From: UBA3910 sp002391465
GTDB taxonomy: Bacteria; Bacillota; Limnochordia; Darwinibacteriales; Darwinibacteriaceae
Direction: 5' to 3'
Length of the DNA: 64,000 nt
Assembly: GCA_030054835.1 (NCBI GenBank)
Contig: JASGVS010000043.1
Coordinates: forward strand, 1-64,000
The translations under genes and the position numbers were made by a program. This document shows positions 1 through 9,049 of the stretch, one piece after another. The notes beneath the pieces are model-generated. The model was not told the origin of the DNA. It ran no database searches and was given only the letters and a program-made list of their open reading frames with translations. Position 1 is the first letter of the stretch; every line of letters starts with the position of its first letter.

Positions 1-552
1 GGTTTTACGACGGGAACGATTGCTGGGATTCTCTTAGCCATTCTTCTCTGGTGGTCCCCTTTCCTCAGTAGGGTGATGGATCCCTACATCGTTGTGCTCA
101 ACAGCATTCCCAAAGTGGCCTTGGGTCCAATTTTCGTTGTCTGGCTGGGCACAACCATCACCGCCGTTGTGGCCATGGCTATTGCCGTATCAGTTATTGT
201 TGCGGTCATGATGATGCACACGGGTTTTCAGGAGGTGGATGAAAACCAGGTCAAGCTGGTCCAGACTTTTGGAGCGAGTAAAGGCCAGGTATTACGGAAG
301 GTAATTATTCCCGCCAGTCTGCCTACTATGATTGCAGCCTTGAAGGTGAATGTGGGGCTTTCCTTGGTTGGTACGATTGTAGGTGAGTTCTTGGCCTCCA
401 AGGCGGGTCTGGGTTACTTGATCATTTACGGTGGCCAGGTGTTCAATATGTCTTTGGTGATGGGGAGTGTGATTCTCCTCTCAATTGTTTCAGTCATTTT
501 ATACTATGCCGTGACTTTATTAGAAGATAGGGTTACCAGGGGCAGGAGGTAG
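1..552 (+). CDS. ABC transporter permease, SsuC/TauC-type (5' end outside window)
   Basis: The reading frame is open from base 1, so the N-terminus is missing; 183 residues remain. This is the inner-membrane permease of an ABC importer of the nitrate/sulfonate/taurine or riboflavin/pyrimidine-precursor class. Several hydrophobic helices are visible. The cytoplasmic EAA-type loop that docks the ATPase is recognisable around residues 80-105 (QTFGASKGQVLRKVIIPASLP, with the conserved G and the I-x-LP end). The substrate cannot be read from this fragment, and the binding protein and ATPase must lie upstream if they are linked. Family confident, substrate unknown. Confidence 0.85.
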   Translation, partial: GFTTGTIAGILLAILLWWSPFLSRVMDPYIVVLNSIPKVALGPIFVVWLGTTITAVVAMAIAVSVIVAVMMMHTGFQEVDENQVKLVQTFGASKGQVLRKVIIPASLPTMIAALKVNVGLSLVGTIVGEFLASKAGLGYLIIYGGQVFNMSLVMGSVILLSIVSVILYYAVTLLEDRVTRGRR

Positions 553-925
553 AATAAGGAAGGGTTTACCTGCCCTTTCTGGAATATATTAAGAGCGAGC
601 TCAAAAAGGGGCCAAGCTCTGGGAAAAGGTGTTGCCCTTTTTCCCAAATTTGCAGGGATTCCGTTACGCTTACAGAAGTAAAACTTGGGATTATTGTTGG
701 GCCCTGAACTGATTGTAGTTGAAACGGGGATTTATTCCTAAGGCTGGCACGTTTGGTTTCTGGACTTCGACTTAAGTGGCGGAGTCATTTTAGATCTAAC
801 CATCCATTTCTGCTGATGGGATGGCGATAGGAAGAAGCGGGTGATGGAAAAACTAGTTGCTGAGCATACATATTTTTAGGCTGAATTAGCCCTTTACATG
901 GAACTAGGGAAGTAGGAACAAGGGA
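553..925. other. Intergenic region, no gene seen
   Basis: This 373-base gap separates the ABC permease from the exporter pair. It holds two weak hairpins: GAGCT/AGCTC (596-600 with 615-619), and a GGGAAAAGG arm at 621-629 facing a T-rich arm ending in TTCCC at 637-645. The second could end the upstream transcript. No ORF with a Shine-Dalgarno site is convincing, and I see no clear sigma-A promoter. In Bacillus the related bmrCD genes have a regulatory leader, but I cannot show one here. Confidence 0.5.
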
Positions 926-2683
926 GTGAGTGCCATCAGAAGCTTTCTTCGTCTGAAGGACTTTTTGAAAGAACATAAGTACTATTATATTTTCGGTATC
1001 TTAGCCCTATTAGTCACCAACTCATTGCAGCTCATTATCCCCAGGCTGATGGGCCGGTTTACAGACCAAATTGCTACCGGCCAGTTCACCCGGGGAGACT
1101 TGGTTTTCTTTATCGGTGCCATGGTCGGACTGTCAGTCCTGGTTGCCTTTTTCCGCTATCAGTGGCGGATCAACATCATGGGTACGTCGCGCAAGATGGA
1201 GTACACACTGCGCAACATGCTCTTCGGCCATCTCCAGAGTCTGGACACCGAGTTTTTCAACCGGAACAAGACCGGTGACCTAATGGCCCACGCCACCAAT
1301 GATATTCGTGCAGTACGCATGGCTTTAGGTCCCGGCATTGTCAACTCGGTGGATGCGCTGTTTATGCTCAGCATCATTATCTTCATGATGGTGCGCACTA
1401 TCAGTGCCCGGCTCACGCTAGTCGCACTCCTGCCGTTTCCCTTTATGCTGGCCATCGGTATTGGTTTTGGCCGGGTCATTCACCGGCGCTTCCGCCGCGT
1501 GCAGGAGGCCTTTTCCCTCCTAAGCGATCGGGTCCAGGAGAACTTTGCTGGCATCAGGGTTCTAAAGGGTTTTGCCAGGGAGAAGAAAGAGTCCCAGCGT
1601 TTTCAAGAAGTAAACAGTTTGAACGTTGATCGGAATATGGAGCTGGTGCGCGTTTGGGGGCTTTTCCATCCCCTCATCGGCTTTTTGTCCAGCTTAAGCT
1701 TTATCATTGTATTAGGTTACGGCGGTATTCTTGTTTTGGATGGTTCCATTACTGTCGGTGATTTCATCACCTTTAACAGTTACCTCGGGATGCTCACCTG
1801 GCCCATTATGGCTATTGGCTGGGTGATGAACATGATTCAACGGGGCAAAGCGTCCATGGACCGCCTCAACCAAATCTTCAACCAGCGCAGCAGTATCCTT
1901 GATCCTGCCCACAGCACGGTGGAACGGCTTGAGGGTAATATTGAGTTTAAAGACCTGACCTTTACATATCCTGGGTCGGAAAAGCCTGTGCTGCAAGGGA
2001 TCAACGCTGAGATCTCGTCAGGTCAGGTTGTGGGCATTCTAGGCCGGACAGGTTCGGGTAAGACCACCCTACTCAACCTGCTGTTAAGGCTCTACGATGC
2101 CAAACCGGGTATGATCAAGCTCGATGGGGTAAACATCAACCAGATTCCTCTCCAAGTGTTGAGGGAGAACATTGGGTACGTACCCCAGGATAACGTGCTG
2201 TTTTCCTCTACTGTGGCGGAAAACATCGACTTTGCCGCGACGGGTAAGGGTAGGGAAGAGATCGAGAAGTTCGCCAAGATAGCCCAGGTCTACGATAACA
2301 TTATTGAGTTCCCCCGCCAGTTTGAAACGATGGTGGGTGAGCGGGGTGTGACCCTCTCGGGCGGCCAGAAGCAGCGGATTGCCATTGCCCGGGCGTTGAT
2401 CAAGGAACCTCAGATTTTGATCATGGATGACAGCCTCTCGGCTGTGGACACTGAGACGGAAGAGGCCATTTTACAGAACCTCCAGGAGTTTTTCCCGGGC
2501 AGGACGGTAATTATCGTGTCTCACCGCATTTCCACACTCCAGGGTGCTGACCAGATTCTCGTCTTGGAAGACGGACAGATTACCCAGCGGGGTAGACATG
2601 AAGAGCTCATTCAGGTCGAGGGGCTTTACAAGGAAATGCATGAGAAACAGCTGCTTGAGAAGCAGATCGAAAGTGCCGGTTAG
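926..2683 (+). CDS. ABC exporter half-transporter, BmrC/YheI-like
   Basis: This is a 585-residue membrane-domain plus ATPase-domain fusion, probably one half of a heterodimeric drug or peptide exporter with the next gene. Six transmembrane helices fill about residues 18-300. Walker A is GRTGSGKTT near residue 372, the signature is a canonical LSGGQ near 475, and Walker B is ILIMDD near 500. The residue after the Walker B Asp is Asp where the catalytic Glu is expected, as in BmrC, so this subunit carries the degenerate ATP site. The start is GTG with the AGGGAG purine run directly against it, which is poor spacing; an internal start a few codons on is possible. The partner gene begins 20 bases downstream. 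Confidence 0.88.
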   Translation: MSAIRSFLRLKDFLKEHKYYYIFGILALLVTNSLQLIIPRLMGRFTDQIATGQFTRGDLVFFIGAMVGLSVLVAFFRYQWRINIMGTSRKMEYTLRNMLFGHLQSLDTEFFNRNKTGDLMAHATNDIRAVRMALGPGIVNSVDALFMLSIIIFMMVRTISARLTLVALLPFPFMLAIGIGFGRVIHRRFRRVQEAFSLLSDRVQENFAGIRVLKGFAREKKESQRFQEVNSLNVDRNMELVRVWGLFHPLIGFLSSLSFIIVLGYGGILVLDGSITVGDFITFNSYLGMLTWPIMAIGWVMNMIQRGKASMDRLNQIFNQRSSILDPAHSTVERLEGNIEFKDLTFTYPGSEKPVLQGINAEISSGQVVGILGRTGSGKTTLLNLLLRLYDAKPGMIKLDGVNINQIPLQVLRENIGYVPQDNVLFSSTVAENIDFAATGKGREEIEKFAKIAQVYDNIIEFPRQFETMVGERGVTLSGGQKQRIAIARALIKEPQILIMDDSLSAVDTETEEAILQNLQEFFPGRTVIIVSHRISTLQGADQILVLEDGQITQRGRHEELIQVEGLYKEMHEKQLLEKQIESAG

Positions 2684-2703
2684 GGAAGGGTAGGTGAGAG
2701 TGA

Positions 2704-4710
2704 ATGGAACAGTTCCACGAAGAAGAAACTTTAGGTAAAGCCTATGACTCGCGGCTGATGCGCCGCTTACTTCGTTACGCCAAGCCCTACTGGAAGCTGA
2801 TCAGCGTAACGATTGTGTTGTTGCTGATAATTAGTGTCACCGATTTGGCCAGGCCCTACCTGGTCAAGGTTGCGATAGACGATCATATTATGGGGGCTAA
2901 TCAGCCCTATGTGGAAGTTGACGCAAGCTTCGATCACCCTTCCATAGTCACTGTGCAGGGGATGCGCCTGCTGCGGTCAGACCGGCTCGAGTCTGAAGGG
3001 AATACGGCAGGCTACCAATTGGTTAAGGAGAGGGGAAGGCATTATCTCCGCAGTACACTTGATGGCGCGCTGATAGACCTAACTTCCGAAGAAGTGAGGG
3101 AGCTGCGGGCTTGGGATACGCAGCGCATCGTTAAGCTCGGCGTACTCCTCTTTGTCATCTTAACAGTTGGCTTTGTCTTGAGTTATGTTCAAGTCTATCT
3201 TTTGTCCCTTACGGGCCAGCGCATCATTTTCGACATCAGGCAGCAGATTTACGATCATATGCAGAGCCTGTCATTGTCGTTCTTTGATCGCAATCCGGTG
3301 GGCAGGTTGGTCACCAGAGTGACCAATGATACAGAGAACCTACAGGAGATGTACACTGACGTTTTGATCAACCTCTTCCGGGACATTTTCATGGTTTTGG
3401 GTATCATAATCGTAATGTTCCGGATGAATACCATGCTGGCTTGGGTGTCCCTGGCCACGCTGCCCTTGATTGTGGCCTTAACTGCCGTTTTTAGGATCAA
3501 AGCCAGGGAGGCTTACCGGGAAACACGGGTGCGGCTGGCTAGAATTAACGCCAACTTCGCCGAAAGCATTGCCGGTATGCGCCTGATTCAGATCTTCAAC
3601 CAGCAGAAGCGCAAATTCAAGGAATTTGATGAAATCAATAAGGACCACTATGGGGCAAGCATGCGAGAACTCCGCGTTTACGCCATCTTCCGCCCGGCTA
3701 TGGAGCTTGTTTACTCCTTAGCTATGGCCATATTGATCTGGTTTGGTGGTGGTCGCCTCTTGGCAGGAGCCTTGGAGTTTGGTGTGCTCTTTGCCTTTAT
3801 CAGTTATTTGGAGCAGTTCTTTAGACCAATTAATGCTTTGACAGAGAAGTACAACATTATGCAGGCGTCCATGGCTTCGGCGGAGCGTATCTTCATGATC
3901 CTCGATGAAGAGACGGCTGTGGTAGAGGCGGCGGAGCCCGTGGCACTGGGCGAGGTAAAGGGAAAAATCGAGTTCAAAAACGTCTGGTTTGCCTATGTGG
4001 AAGACGAATGGGTTTTACGCGATGTGAGCTTTACCGTTGAACCGGGTCAGACTGTGGCCTTTGTGGGAGCCACCGGGGCGGGCAAGACTACGATTATGAA
4101 CCTGCTTACGCGGTTTTATGATATCCAAAAGGGTCAGATCCTGATCGATGGCAAGGACATTAAAACCCTCAGCAAGGAAGAACTGCGCCGCAATGTGGGT
4201 CTGGTTATGCAGGACGTGTTCATGTTCTCAGGCACTATTGTCGAAAACATCAACCTCAATAATGAAGAGATAGATTTAGCCCGGATTGAGTGGGTAGCCA
4301 AGTACGTCAATGCGAACCAGTTCATTGAAAACCTGCCGCTGCAGTATCAAGAGCCTGTGATGGAGCGGGGGGCCACCCTTTCGGCTGGCCAAAGGCAGCT
4401 CCTTGCCTTTGCCAGGGCTTTGGCCTATGATCCGGCTATTCTAATTCTGGACGAAGCGACTGCCAACATCGACACCGAAACGGAGGCGCTCATCCAAGAC
4501 GCTTTGCCTAAACTTCTGGCTGACCGGACCAGTTTGGTAGTTGCTCACCGGTTAAGTACCATTCAAAATGCAGATAACATTATTGTGCTCCATAAGGGTA
4601 AGATTAGGGAAATGGGTACGCACCAGGAACTACTTGCCCAGCGGGGACTGTATTACAACCTCTTCCTGCTGCAGTATAAGGACGATTTCAAGGAGGTGGC
4701 GGGCCAGTAG
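2704..4710 (+). CDS. ABC exporter half-transporter, BmrD/YheH-like
   Basis: This 668-residue protein is the partner of the preceding half-transporter. It is longer because of an insert of roughly 85 residues between the first and second membrane helices (about residues 55-140), which should be extracytoplasmic and is typical of BmrD. The ATPase has Walker A GATGAGKTT near residue 455, the variant signature LSAGQ near 558, and Walker B ILILDE near 581 with the catalytic Glu present. The pair therefore shows the one-good-site, one-degenerate-site layout of BmrCD-type exporters. A GGTGAG ribosome site precedes the ATG. Substrate is not predictable; multidrug or peptide export is inferred from the family. 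Confidence 0.88.
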   Translation: MEQFHEEETLGKAYDSRLMRRLLRYAKPYWKLISVTIVLLLIISVTDLARPYLVKVAIDDHIMGANQPYVEVDASFDHPSIVTVQGMRLLRSDRLESEGNTAGYQLVKERGRHYLRSTLDGALIDLTSEEVRELRAWDTQRIVKLGVLLFVILTVGFVLSYVQVYLLSLTGQRIIFDIRQQIYDHMQSLSLSFFDRNPVGRLVTRVTNDTENLQEMYTDVLINLFRDIFMVLGIIIVMFRMNTMLAWVSLATLPLIVALTAVFRIKAREAYRETRVRLARINANFAESIAGMRLIQIFNQQKRKFKEFDEINKDHYGASMRELRVYAIFRPAMELVYSLAMAILIWFGGGRLLAGALEFGVLFAFISYLEQFFRPINALTEKYNIMQASMASAERIFMILDEETAVVEAAEPVALGEVKGKIEFKNVWFAYVEDEWVLRDVSFTVEPGQTVAFVGATGAGKTTIMNLLTRFYDIQKGQILIDGKDIKTLSKEELRRNVGLVMQDVFMFSGTIVENINLNNEEIDLARIEWVAKYVNANQFIENLPLQYQEPVMERGATLSAGQRQLLAFARALAYDPAILILDEATANIDTETEALIQDALPKLLADRTSLVVAHRLSTIQNADNIIVLHKGKIREMGTHQELLAQRGLYYNLFLLQYKDDFKEVAGQ

Positions 4711-4864
4711 ATTCTGCCGATTTGGTTGGGACATGCCTTGGTTTTGATGGGCATGCAATAGAATTCCCGAATAAATTTCAAAATGGAGAAGGAATCTGCC
4801 GTGCCATAGCGAAAGATAATGGCGAAGAACAAAAAATCAATTGCCTTTAGGAGGGTCTGAGCGA

Positions 4865-6208
4865 ATGAGCACGAAACCGCAGAGTGTAGCGTCGAGCGAG
4901 CGTAGTTGGATCGACAGATTTTTCAAACTTCAGGAGAACAATACTAATGTGAGAACTGAAGTTGTGGCTGGGCTTACCACGTTTTTGACCATGGTTTACA
5001 TTATCTTCGTAAACCCCGATTTGTTGTCTGTTGCCGGTATGCCTAAAGATGGTGTGTTTATCGCTACTATTTTAGCGTCCATTGTGGGTACAACCGCCAT
5101 GGCATTAATGGCCAATTATCCCTTTGCCTTGGCTCCGGGTATGGGCCTTAACGCCTTCTTTGCCTTTACAGTCGCAGCAGTGGTTGGTTGGCAGGGTGCC
5201 TTGGCACTGGTTTTCATTGAGGGTATTTTGTTTATCATCCTCAGTGCCACTAAGTTCCGCAGCTTGTTGATCGATGCCATCCCAATGTCTCTGAAAGCGG
5301 CCATCAGCGCAGGAATCGGTCTGTTCATTGCTCTAATTGGCCTTGTTAACGGAGGAATTGTTGTGGCTGATCCGGCAACCATGGTGACACTTGGTGATCT
5401 AACTTCGCCGGTTGCACTTACGGCATTGTTTGGTTTGCTTGTTGCGGCACTTCTTTACGCCTTTAAGGTCAAAGGTGCTTTGGTATGGAGTATCGCCGCT
5501 GCTACCTTGTTCGGCATGCTTCCCGGGATTGGCGTTTCAGGTGAATTTACCGGAATCGTTTCTCTTCCAGCATGGTCCAGCTTTATGAGCACTGCCTTTA
5601 AACTTGATTTTTCCGGCGTGTTTACTGCCGCTTCTCTCGGTATGATGCTGTCCCTGTTTATGGTAGACCTGTTTGATACGGCAGGTACACTGGTTGGTGT
5701 TTCCACCCAGGCAGGCTATCTCGATGAAGATGGTAATCTGCCCAGATCTGGTAGCGCTTTTATGGCAGACGCCATTGCCACAGTAGCAGGTGCACTCTTT
5801 GGCACTAGCACTACTACCACCTATGTTGAGAGTGCTTCTGGCGTAGCTGCAGGAGGACGTACTGGCTTGACCAGCATCGTTGTTGCCCTGTTGTTTGCCG
5901 TTGCTCTGTTCTTCTCGCCCCTCGTTGGGCTTGTACCAGCCGCTGCAACTGCTCCTGCCTTGATCGTAGTTGGCGTTTTGATGATGCAGAACGTGAAGAA
6001 TGTTGATTGGAGCGACTTCACCCAGGCTCTGCCCGGCTTCTTGACGATTGTGGCCATGCCTTTCACCTACAGTATTGCAAACGGAATCGGTATGGGCTTC
6101 ATTTCTTGGGCAGTGATTAACACGATTGTAAAGAACAAGAACAAGTCCAATTTGGTCATCAATATCCTGGCGGTTGTATTCGCCATCTACTTCGTGTTCA
6201 TAAAATAG
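4865..6208 (+). CDS. NCS2 family purine permease, AzgA/PbuG-type
   Basis: A 447-residue polytopic membrane protein that should import a purine base (adenine, guanine or hypoxanthine) by proton symport. Family marks are the N-terminal EVVAGLTTFLTMVYI, the FALAPGMGLNAFFAFTV segment, the DLFDTAGTLVG motif and the TTTTYVESASGVAAGGRTG segment. The ATG at 4865 is chosen because AGGAGGG lies nine bases upstream (4849-4855); the frame is also open from a TTG at 4841, but that lies ahead of this ribosome site. I saw no purine riboswitch in the 154 bases upstream. A strong terminator follows. Confidence 0.92.
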   Translation: MSTKPQSVASSERSWIDRFFKLQENNTNVRTEVVAGLTTFLTMVYIIFVNPDLLSVAGMPKDGVFIATILASIVGTTAMALMANYPFALAPGMGLNAFFAFTVAAVVGWQGALALVFIEGILFIILSATKFRSLLIDAIPMSLKAAISAGIGLFIALIGLVNGGIVVADPATMVTLGDLTSPVALTALFGLLVAALLYAFKVKGALVWSIAAATLFGMLPGIGVSGEFTGIVSLPAWSSFMSTAFKLDFSGVFTAASLGMMLSLFMVDLFDTAGTLVGVSTQAGYLDEDGNLPRSGSAFMADAIATVAGALFGTSTTTTYVESASGVAAGGRTGLTSIVVALLFAVALFFSPLVGLVPAAATAPALIVVGVLMMQNVKNVDWSDFTQALPGFLTIVAMPFTYSIANGIGMGFISWAVINTIVKNKNKSNLVINILAVVFAIYFVFIK

Positions 6209-6222
6209 TAACCACAAGTAAC

Positions 6223-6257
6223 AAGGGATCGGCTTTTAACAGGCCGATCCCTTTTTT
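6223..6257 (+). terminator. Rho-independent terminator after the purine permease
   Basis: An 11-bp perfect stem (6223-6233 with 6243-6253), a nine-base loop and a run of six T follow the permease stop by 15 bases. It also sits two bases beyond the stop of the convergent minus-strand gene and may serve both directions. Confidence 0.93.
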
Positions 6258-6259
6258 GT

Positions 6260-6928
6260 TCAGTTTTCCACCTTGCGGGCAAACGTGATTTCTAACACGT
6301 TACCCCATTTATCAAGGGTGGTTTTCATCTGCTGTTTAAAGTCACCCAAGCTCATTATCTGCGAGATGCTGGCCATGTTGGTGAACATATCGTAAATGCC
6401 CAGGGCGTCGTGGTAAGCTTGATTGAGTTTCTCCAGGCTCGCATGGAGTTGGTCATTTTCTTCCTGCAGTTCTTGTAGTTTAGCCTGGAGCTCTTCCAGC
6501 TCCCCTTTGTACCTGTCCCGCTCCGATTCCCGTTGGGCCAGGCGAAGAAGGGCACTGACAATTGCGTCCGGGTCGGGATTCTGGAGGCGTTCTTCCAGGC
6601 TTATGATCTTTCTGTTCAGCTCCTGCATATACTCGGGTAAGCCTTGAAACGCTTCCAACAACCGCTTGTCTACTTTGAACTCAGGTTGTGGTGCCGGCTT
6701 TTTCTCGGGCTCTTCCCGTTCCTTGCGCAGTACGTTGTAGTACAGCATGCCGATGGCAGCTTCCGAGCGATGGGGCAGGAGTTTGGCAGCCTTGCGGAAT
6801 GCTCCGGTGAGAGGTTCATTATTTGCCTTTGCCTGGCAGGCCTGTTCCCAGACAACGTCCTTCTCTTCCTCTGTCCATATACGCGGTGCTGGCTTGGCGG
6901 CAGCGGTGCTCCCCTTCTCATTTGCCAT
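6260..6928 (-). CDS. SANT/Myb-like DNA-binding protein with coiled coil (RsfA-like architecture)
   Basis: A 222-residue protein of uncertain role. Residues about 17-70 (RIWTEEEKDVVWEQACQA through the AAIGMLYYNVLRKE segment) look like a SANT/Myb-type tri-helical domain with spaced Trp/Tyr residues. A Pro/Lys/Glu-rich linker and a long Glu/Leu/Gln heptad coiled coil (about 100-170) follow, and the tail is weakly basic. Bacillus RsfA, a prespore-specific regulator, has the same order of Myb-like domain then coiled coil, but I cannot claim orthology from memory. AAGGGGGA precedes the ATG. It is transcribed in the same direction as rqcH, with a hairpin terminator between them. Confidence 0.65.
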   Translation of the reverse strand: MANEKGSTAAAKPAPRIWTEEEKDVVWEQACQAKANNEPLTGAFRKAAKLLPHRSEAAIGMLYYNVLRKEREEPEKKPAPQPEFKVDKRLLEAFQGLPEYMQELNRKIISLEERLQNPDPDAIVSALLRLAQRESERDRYKGELEELQAKLQELQEENDQLHASLEKLNQAYHDALGIYDMFTNMASISQIMSLGDFKQQMKTTLDKWGNVLEITFARKVEN

Positions 6929-7103
6929 TACAAATCCCCCTTACAGTAGGTCTCTCTGCTCTATTAGTATGACCGAATGATAGGGGCTTATGCTAAGGTG
7001 AAGGCCATTTGTAGGCTGTAAAGGGTTACAAATATGAGAAAAAGGAAAAATATCCAAGAAAAAAGAGGAAAACTGGGCAGGGGCTAGAACTTTACTCCAA
7101 ATG

Positions 7104-7144
7104 AAAATAAAGATTACCCAATTGACCTGGGTAACCTTTATTTT
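7104..7144 (-). terminator. Terminator after rqcH (minus strand)
   Basis: A 17-bp inverted repeat with one mismatch (7104-7120 with 7128-7144, seven-base loop) has A/T-rich outer arms, so on the minus strand the descending arm provides the U-rich end. It lies 60 bases past the rqcH stop. Confidence 0.8.
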
Positions 7145-7203
7145 CGCCGTAACAAGGGGCAGGTGCAGATGACCTATATGGTGAACTCGCCTGCTTCTTG
7201 TTT

Positions 7204-8919
7204 TTACATTTTTTCAGGTAGTTCGGCTTCAGTGGGATTGACAAATATGGTTTTCGCCTGTTCGTAAGTGACAAAGCCCGGTTTTGCTCCCTTGGGCTTA
7301 CGCACATGTCGGCGTTCAGTATAATCCACCGGAACGCTGTTTGACTCTCTGCCCTTGGAAAAGTAGGCGGCAAGCCGGGCAGCGTCCTGCAGCGTTTGCT
7401 CTGGTATTTCTCCCTCCGCCAAGACTACAACATGGCTGCCCGGCATATTACGGGCATGGAGCCAGAGGTGCCTGGGTGAGCTCAACCTAAATGTGACCAG
7501 ATCATTCTGCCGGTTGTTGCGCCCAACTAAGATTACTATGCCGTCGCGGGAGCGGTAGCGGGCAGGTTCCTGCAGCTCTTGTTTGGCGCTCCGCTGTCTT
7601 TTCACTCTCTGTTTCCCATAACCTTCCGCAGCTAGTTCGATCTCAATTTCCCTCAACACCTCTTCACTGTCAGCCATATCCAATTGGAGGAGGATTCCCT
7701 CTAAATAGTTTCGCTCCATTTCAGTTTTTTTCAGCTGTCGGGCGGTATGTTTTTGGCTCGCTTGAGCCTTACGATACTTCTTAAAAAAACGCTGGACGTT
7801 GACGGCAGGTGAGACCAGGGGATCAAGTTCAATGCGCACTAGGGGCTGACCGTCCTTAGTGTAATCAGCCACTTCAACTTCCCTCAAACCTTGTCGCAAA
7901 AGGTGGAAGTTGGCGGTTAGCAGTTCACCCAAATGACGCCAATCTTCTGCCTGCTTTGCTTCCTGCAGTTCGGCCCGCTGGATTTCTTCCTTTCTCAGCA
8001 CCCGTTTGTAATGGGTGTCAATCCGCTTTTTCAGTGAGTTTGCCAGCTGCTTTATTCTCTGTTTATCACTTCGCTCCCCAAGTACAGCCGTAATGAGCTG
8101 ATCTGTACTGGTGAAGTCCACAGCTTCTTTTCCCAGAAGGCGATAGGCGGCGAAGTCGCTCTCGCCGGGGTAATAGGCGGGCTGGCCTCCATCCTCAATT
8201 TCAGCTAAGAGTACTTTAAACGCAGAGTAGAGGTCGTTCCAAGCCTGTTCTGCCAAGGCTTCCCGCTCTACCCCTTCGGGCAGCCCAGCGCGGCGGATCA
8301 CTTCCTGGGCAGCCGTTTTGCTAAACCCCTGGAAGGTGTTTTGGATCCAGCGCCACATTTTGGTCCCCATAGGCTCTAACCTCAGGCGAGTGAGGAATTC
8401 GTCTTTGCTGATCGCGTCCGGTTCCAGCTTGCCCTGGTAGGGTGGAGGCTGGTAGGCGGCCCCGGGCATAATACCTGCCTGGGGAAACCGTTTTACAGCA
8501 TCTAAAATGGTATTTGAACCATCAAGTAGGTATATGTTGGAGTGGCGACCCAAAAGTTCTACCAAGAGGGTGTATTCACTCGCTTGGCCTGTGAAATCAA
8601 GGCCCTCTAACTTGATATGGACGATGCGATCCATACCCTCCTGTTCAATGCCGATCACCCTGCTCGGTTCTACATACTTCCGCAAAAGCATACAGAAGGC
8701 AGGAGGCGAAACTGGGTTTGTGGGCTGCTTTTCCACAGTATGCAGCCTTGCCCCCTGGGCCTCCGCCGAGATGAGTAAGACCTGGGTTTCTCCGGGCAGC
8801 CGAATGTGCAGCGTAACAGTGTGGGGTGTAGGCTGGTAGATCTTAAGAATGCGCCCGTTTCTCAGGCGCCTATTCAGTTCATTGACAAGTGCTTTTAGTG
8901 TTAGGCCGTCCAACGGCAT
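7204..8919 (-). CDS. rqcH: RqcH (NFACT family), ribosome-associated quality control
   Basis: RqcH binds stalled, split 50S subunits and recruits tRNA-Ala to add C-terminal alanine tails to stuck nascent chains. The 571-residue protein shows the NFACT-N start (MPLDGLTLKAL), the Asp97-Arg98 pair in EGMDRIVHI that is needed for alanine tailing in B. subtilis RqcH, a central coiled coil, and the C-terminal NFACT-R domain near residues 445-560 (GRNNRQNDLVTF, then LWLHARNMPGSHVV). Length matches the family. In B. subtilis the same gene (yloA) also lies beside yloB and yicC, as here, but in this window it is on the opposite strand. It has its own sigma-A promoter. Confidence 0.96.
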   Translation of the reverse strand: MPLDGLTLKALVNELNRRLRNGRILKIYQPTPHTVTLHIRLPGETQVLLISAEAQGARLHTVEKQPTNPVSPPAFCMLLRKYVEPSRVIGIEQEGMDRIVHIKLEGLDFTGQASEYTLLVELLGRHSNIYLLDGSNTILDAVKRFPQAGIMPGAAYQPPPYQGKLEPDAISKDEFLTRLRLEPMGTKMWRWIQNTFQGFSKTAAQEVIRRAGLPEGVEREALAEQAWNDLYSAFKVLLAEIEDGGQPAYYPGESDFAAYRLLGKEAVDFTSTDQLITAVLGERSDKQRIKQLANSLKKRIDTHYKRVLRKEEIQRAELQEAKQAEDWRHLGELLTANFHLLRQGLREVEVADYTKDGQPLVRIELDPLVSPAVNVQRFFKKYRKAQASQKHTARQLKKTEMERNYLEGILLQLDMADSEEVLREIEIELAAEGYGKQRVKRQRSAKQELQEPARYRSRDGIVILVGRNNRQNDLVTFRLSSPRHLWLHARNMPGSHVVVLAEGEIPEQTLQDAARLAAYFSKGRESNSVPVDYTERRHVRKPKGAKPGFVTYEQAKTIFVNPTEAELPEKM

Positions 8920-8939
8920 ATTACCATCTCCTCGCAGTT

Positions 8940-8968
8940 ATTATATCACTGGGAATGATTGCCCTCAA
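8940..8968 (-). promoter_or_regulatory. Sigma-A promoter of rqcH
   Basis: On the minus strand TTGAGG and a perfect TATAAT are separated by 17 bases, and the -10 lies about 20 bases before the RqcH ATG. Confidence 0.85.
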
Positions 8969-9049
8969 TAACAGGGGAAGGTAATCGAGGGACTATAGAG
9001 AATAATACGGGGAGTGTGTAAGCGGGTTCTTGCTAAGGAGTTGGCTGAT

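Noticed and set aside
785..976. Minus-strand frame of 63 codons before the exporter pair
   Set aside because: No ribosome site, no recognisable composition, and it overlaps the exporter start.
4711..4864. Purine riboswitch before the purine permease
   Set aside because: The conserved junction and loop strings are missing; only a 6-bp CATGCC/GGCATG hairpin is seen.
5537..6217. 226-codon minus-strand frame inside the purine permease
   Set aside because: It is Cys/His/Gln-rich and lies fully opposite a conserved gene; a shadow of membrane-protein codon use.
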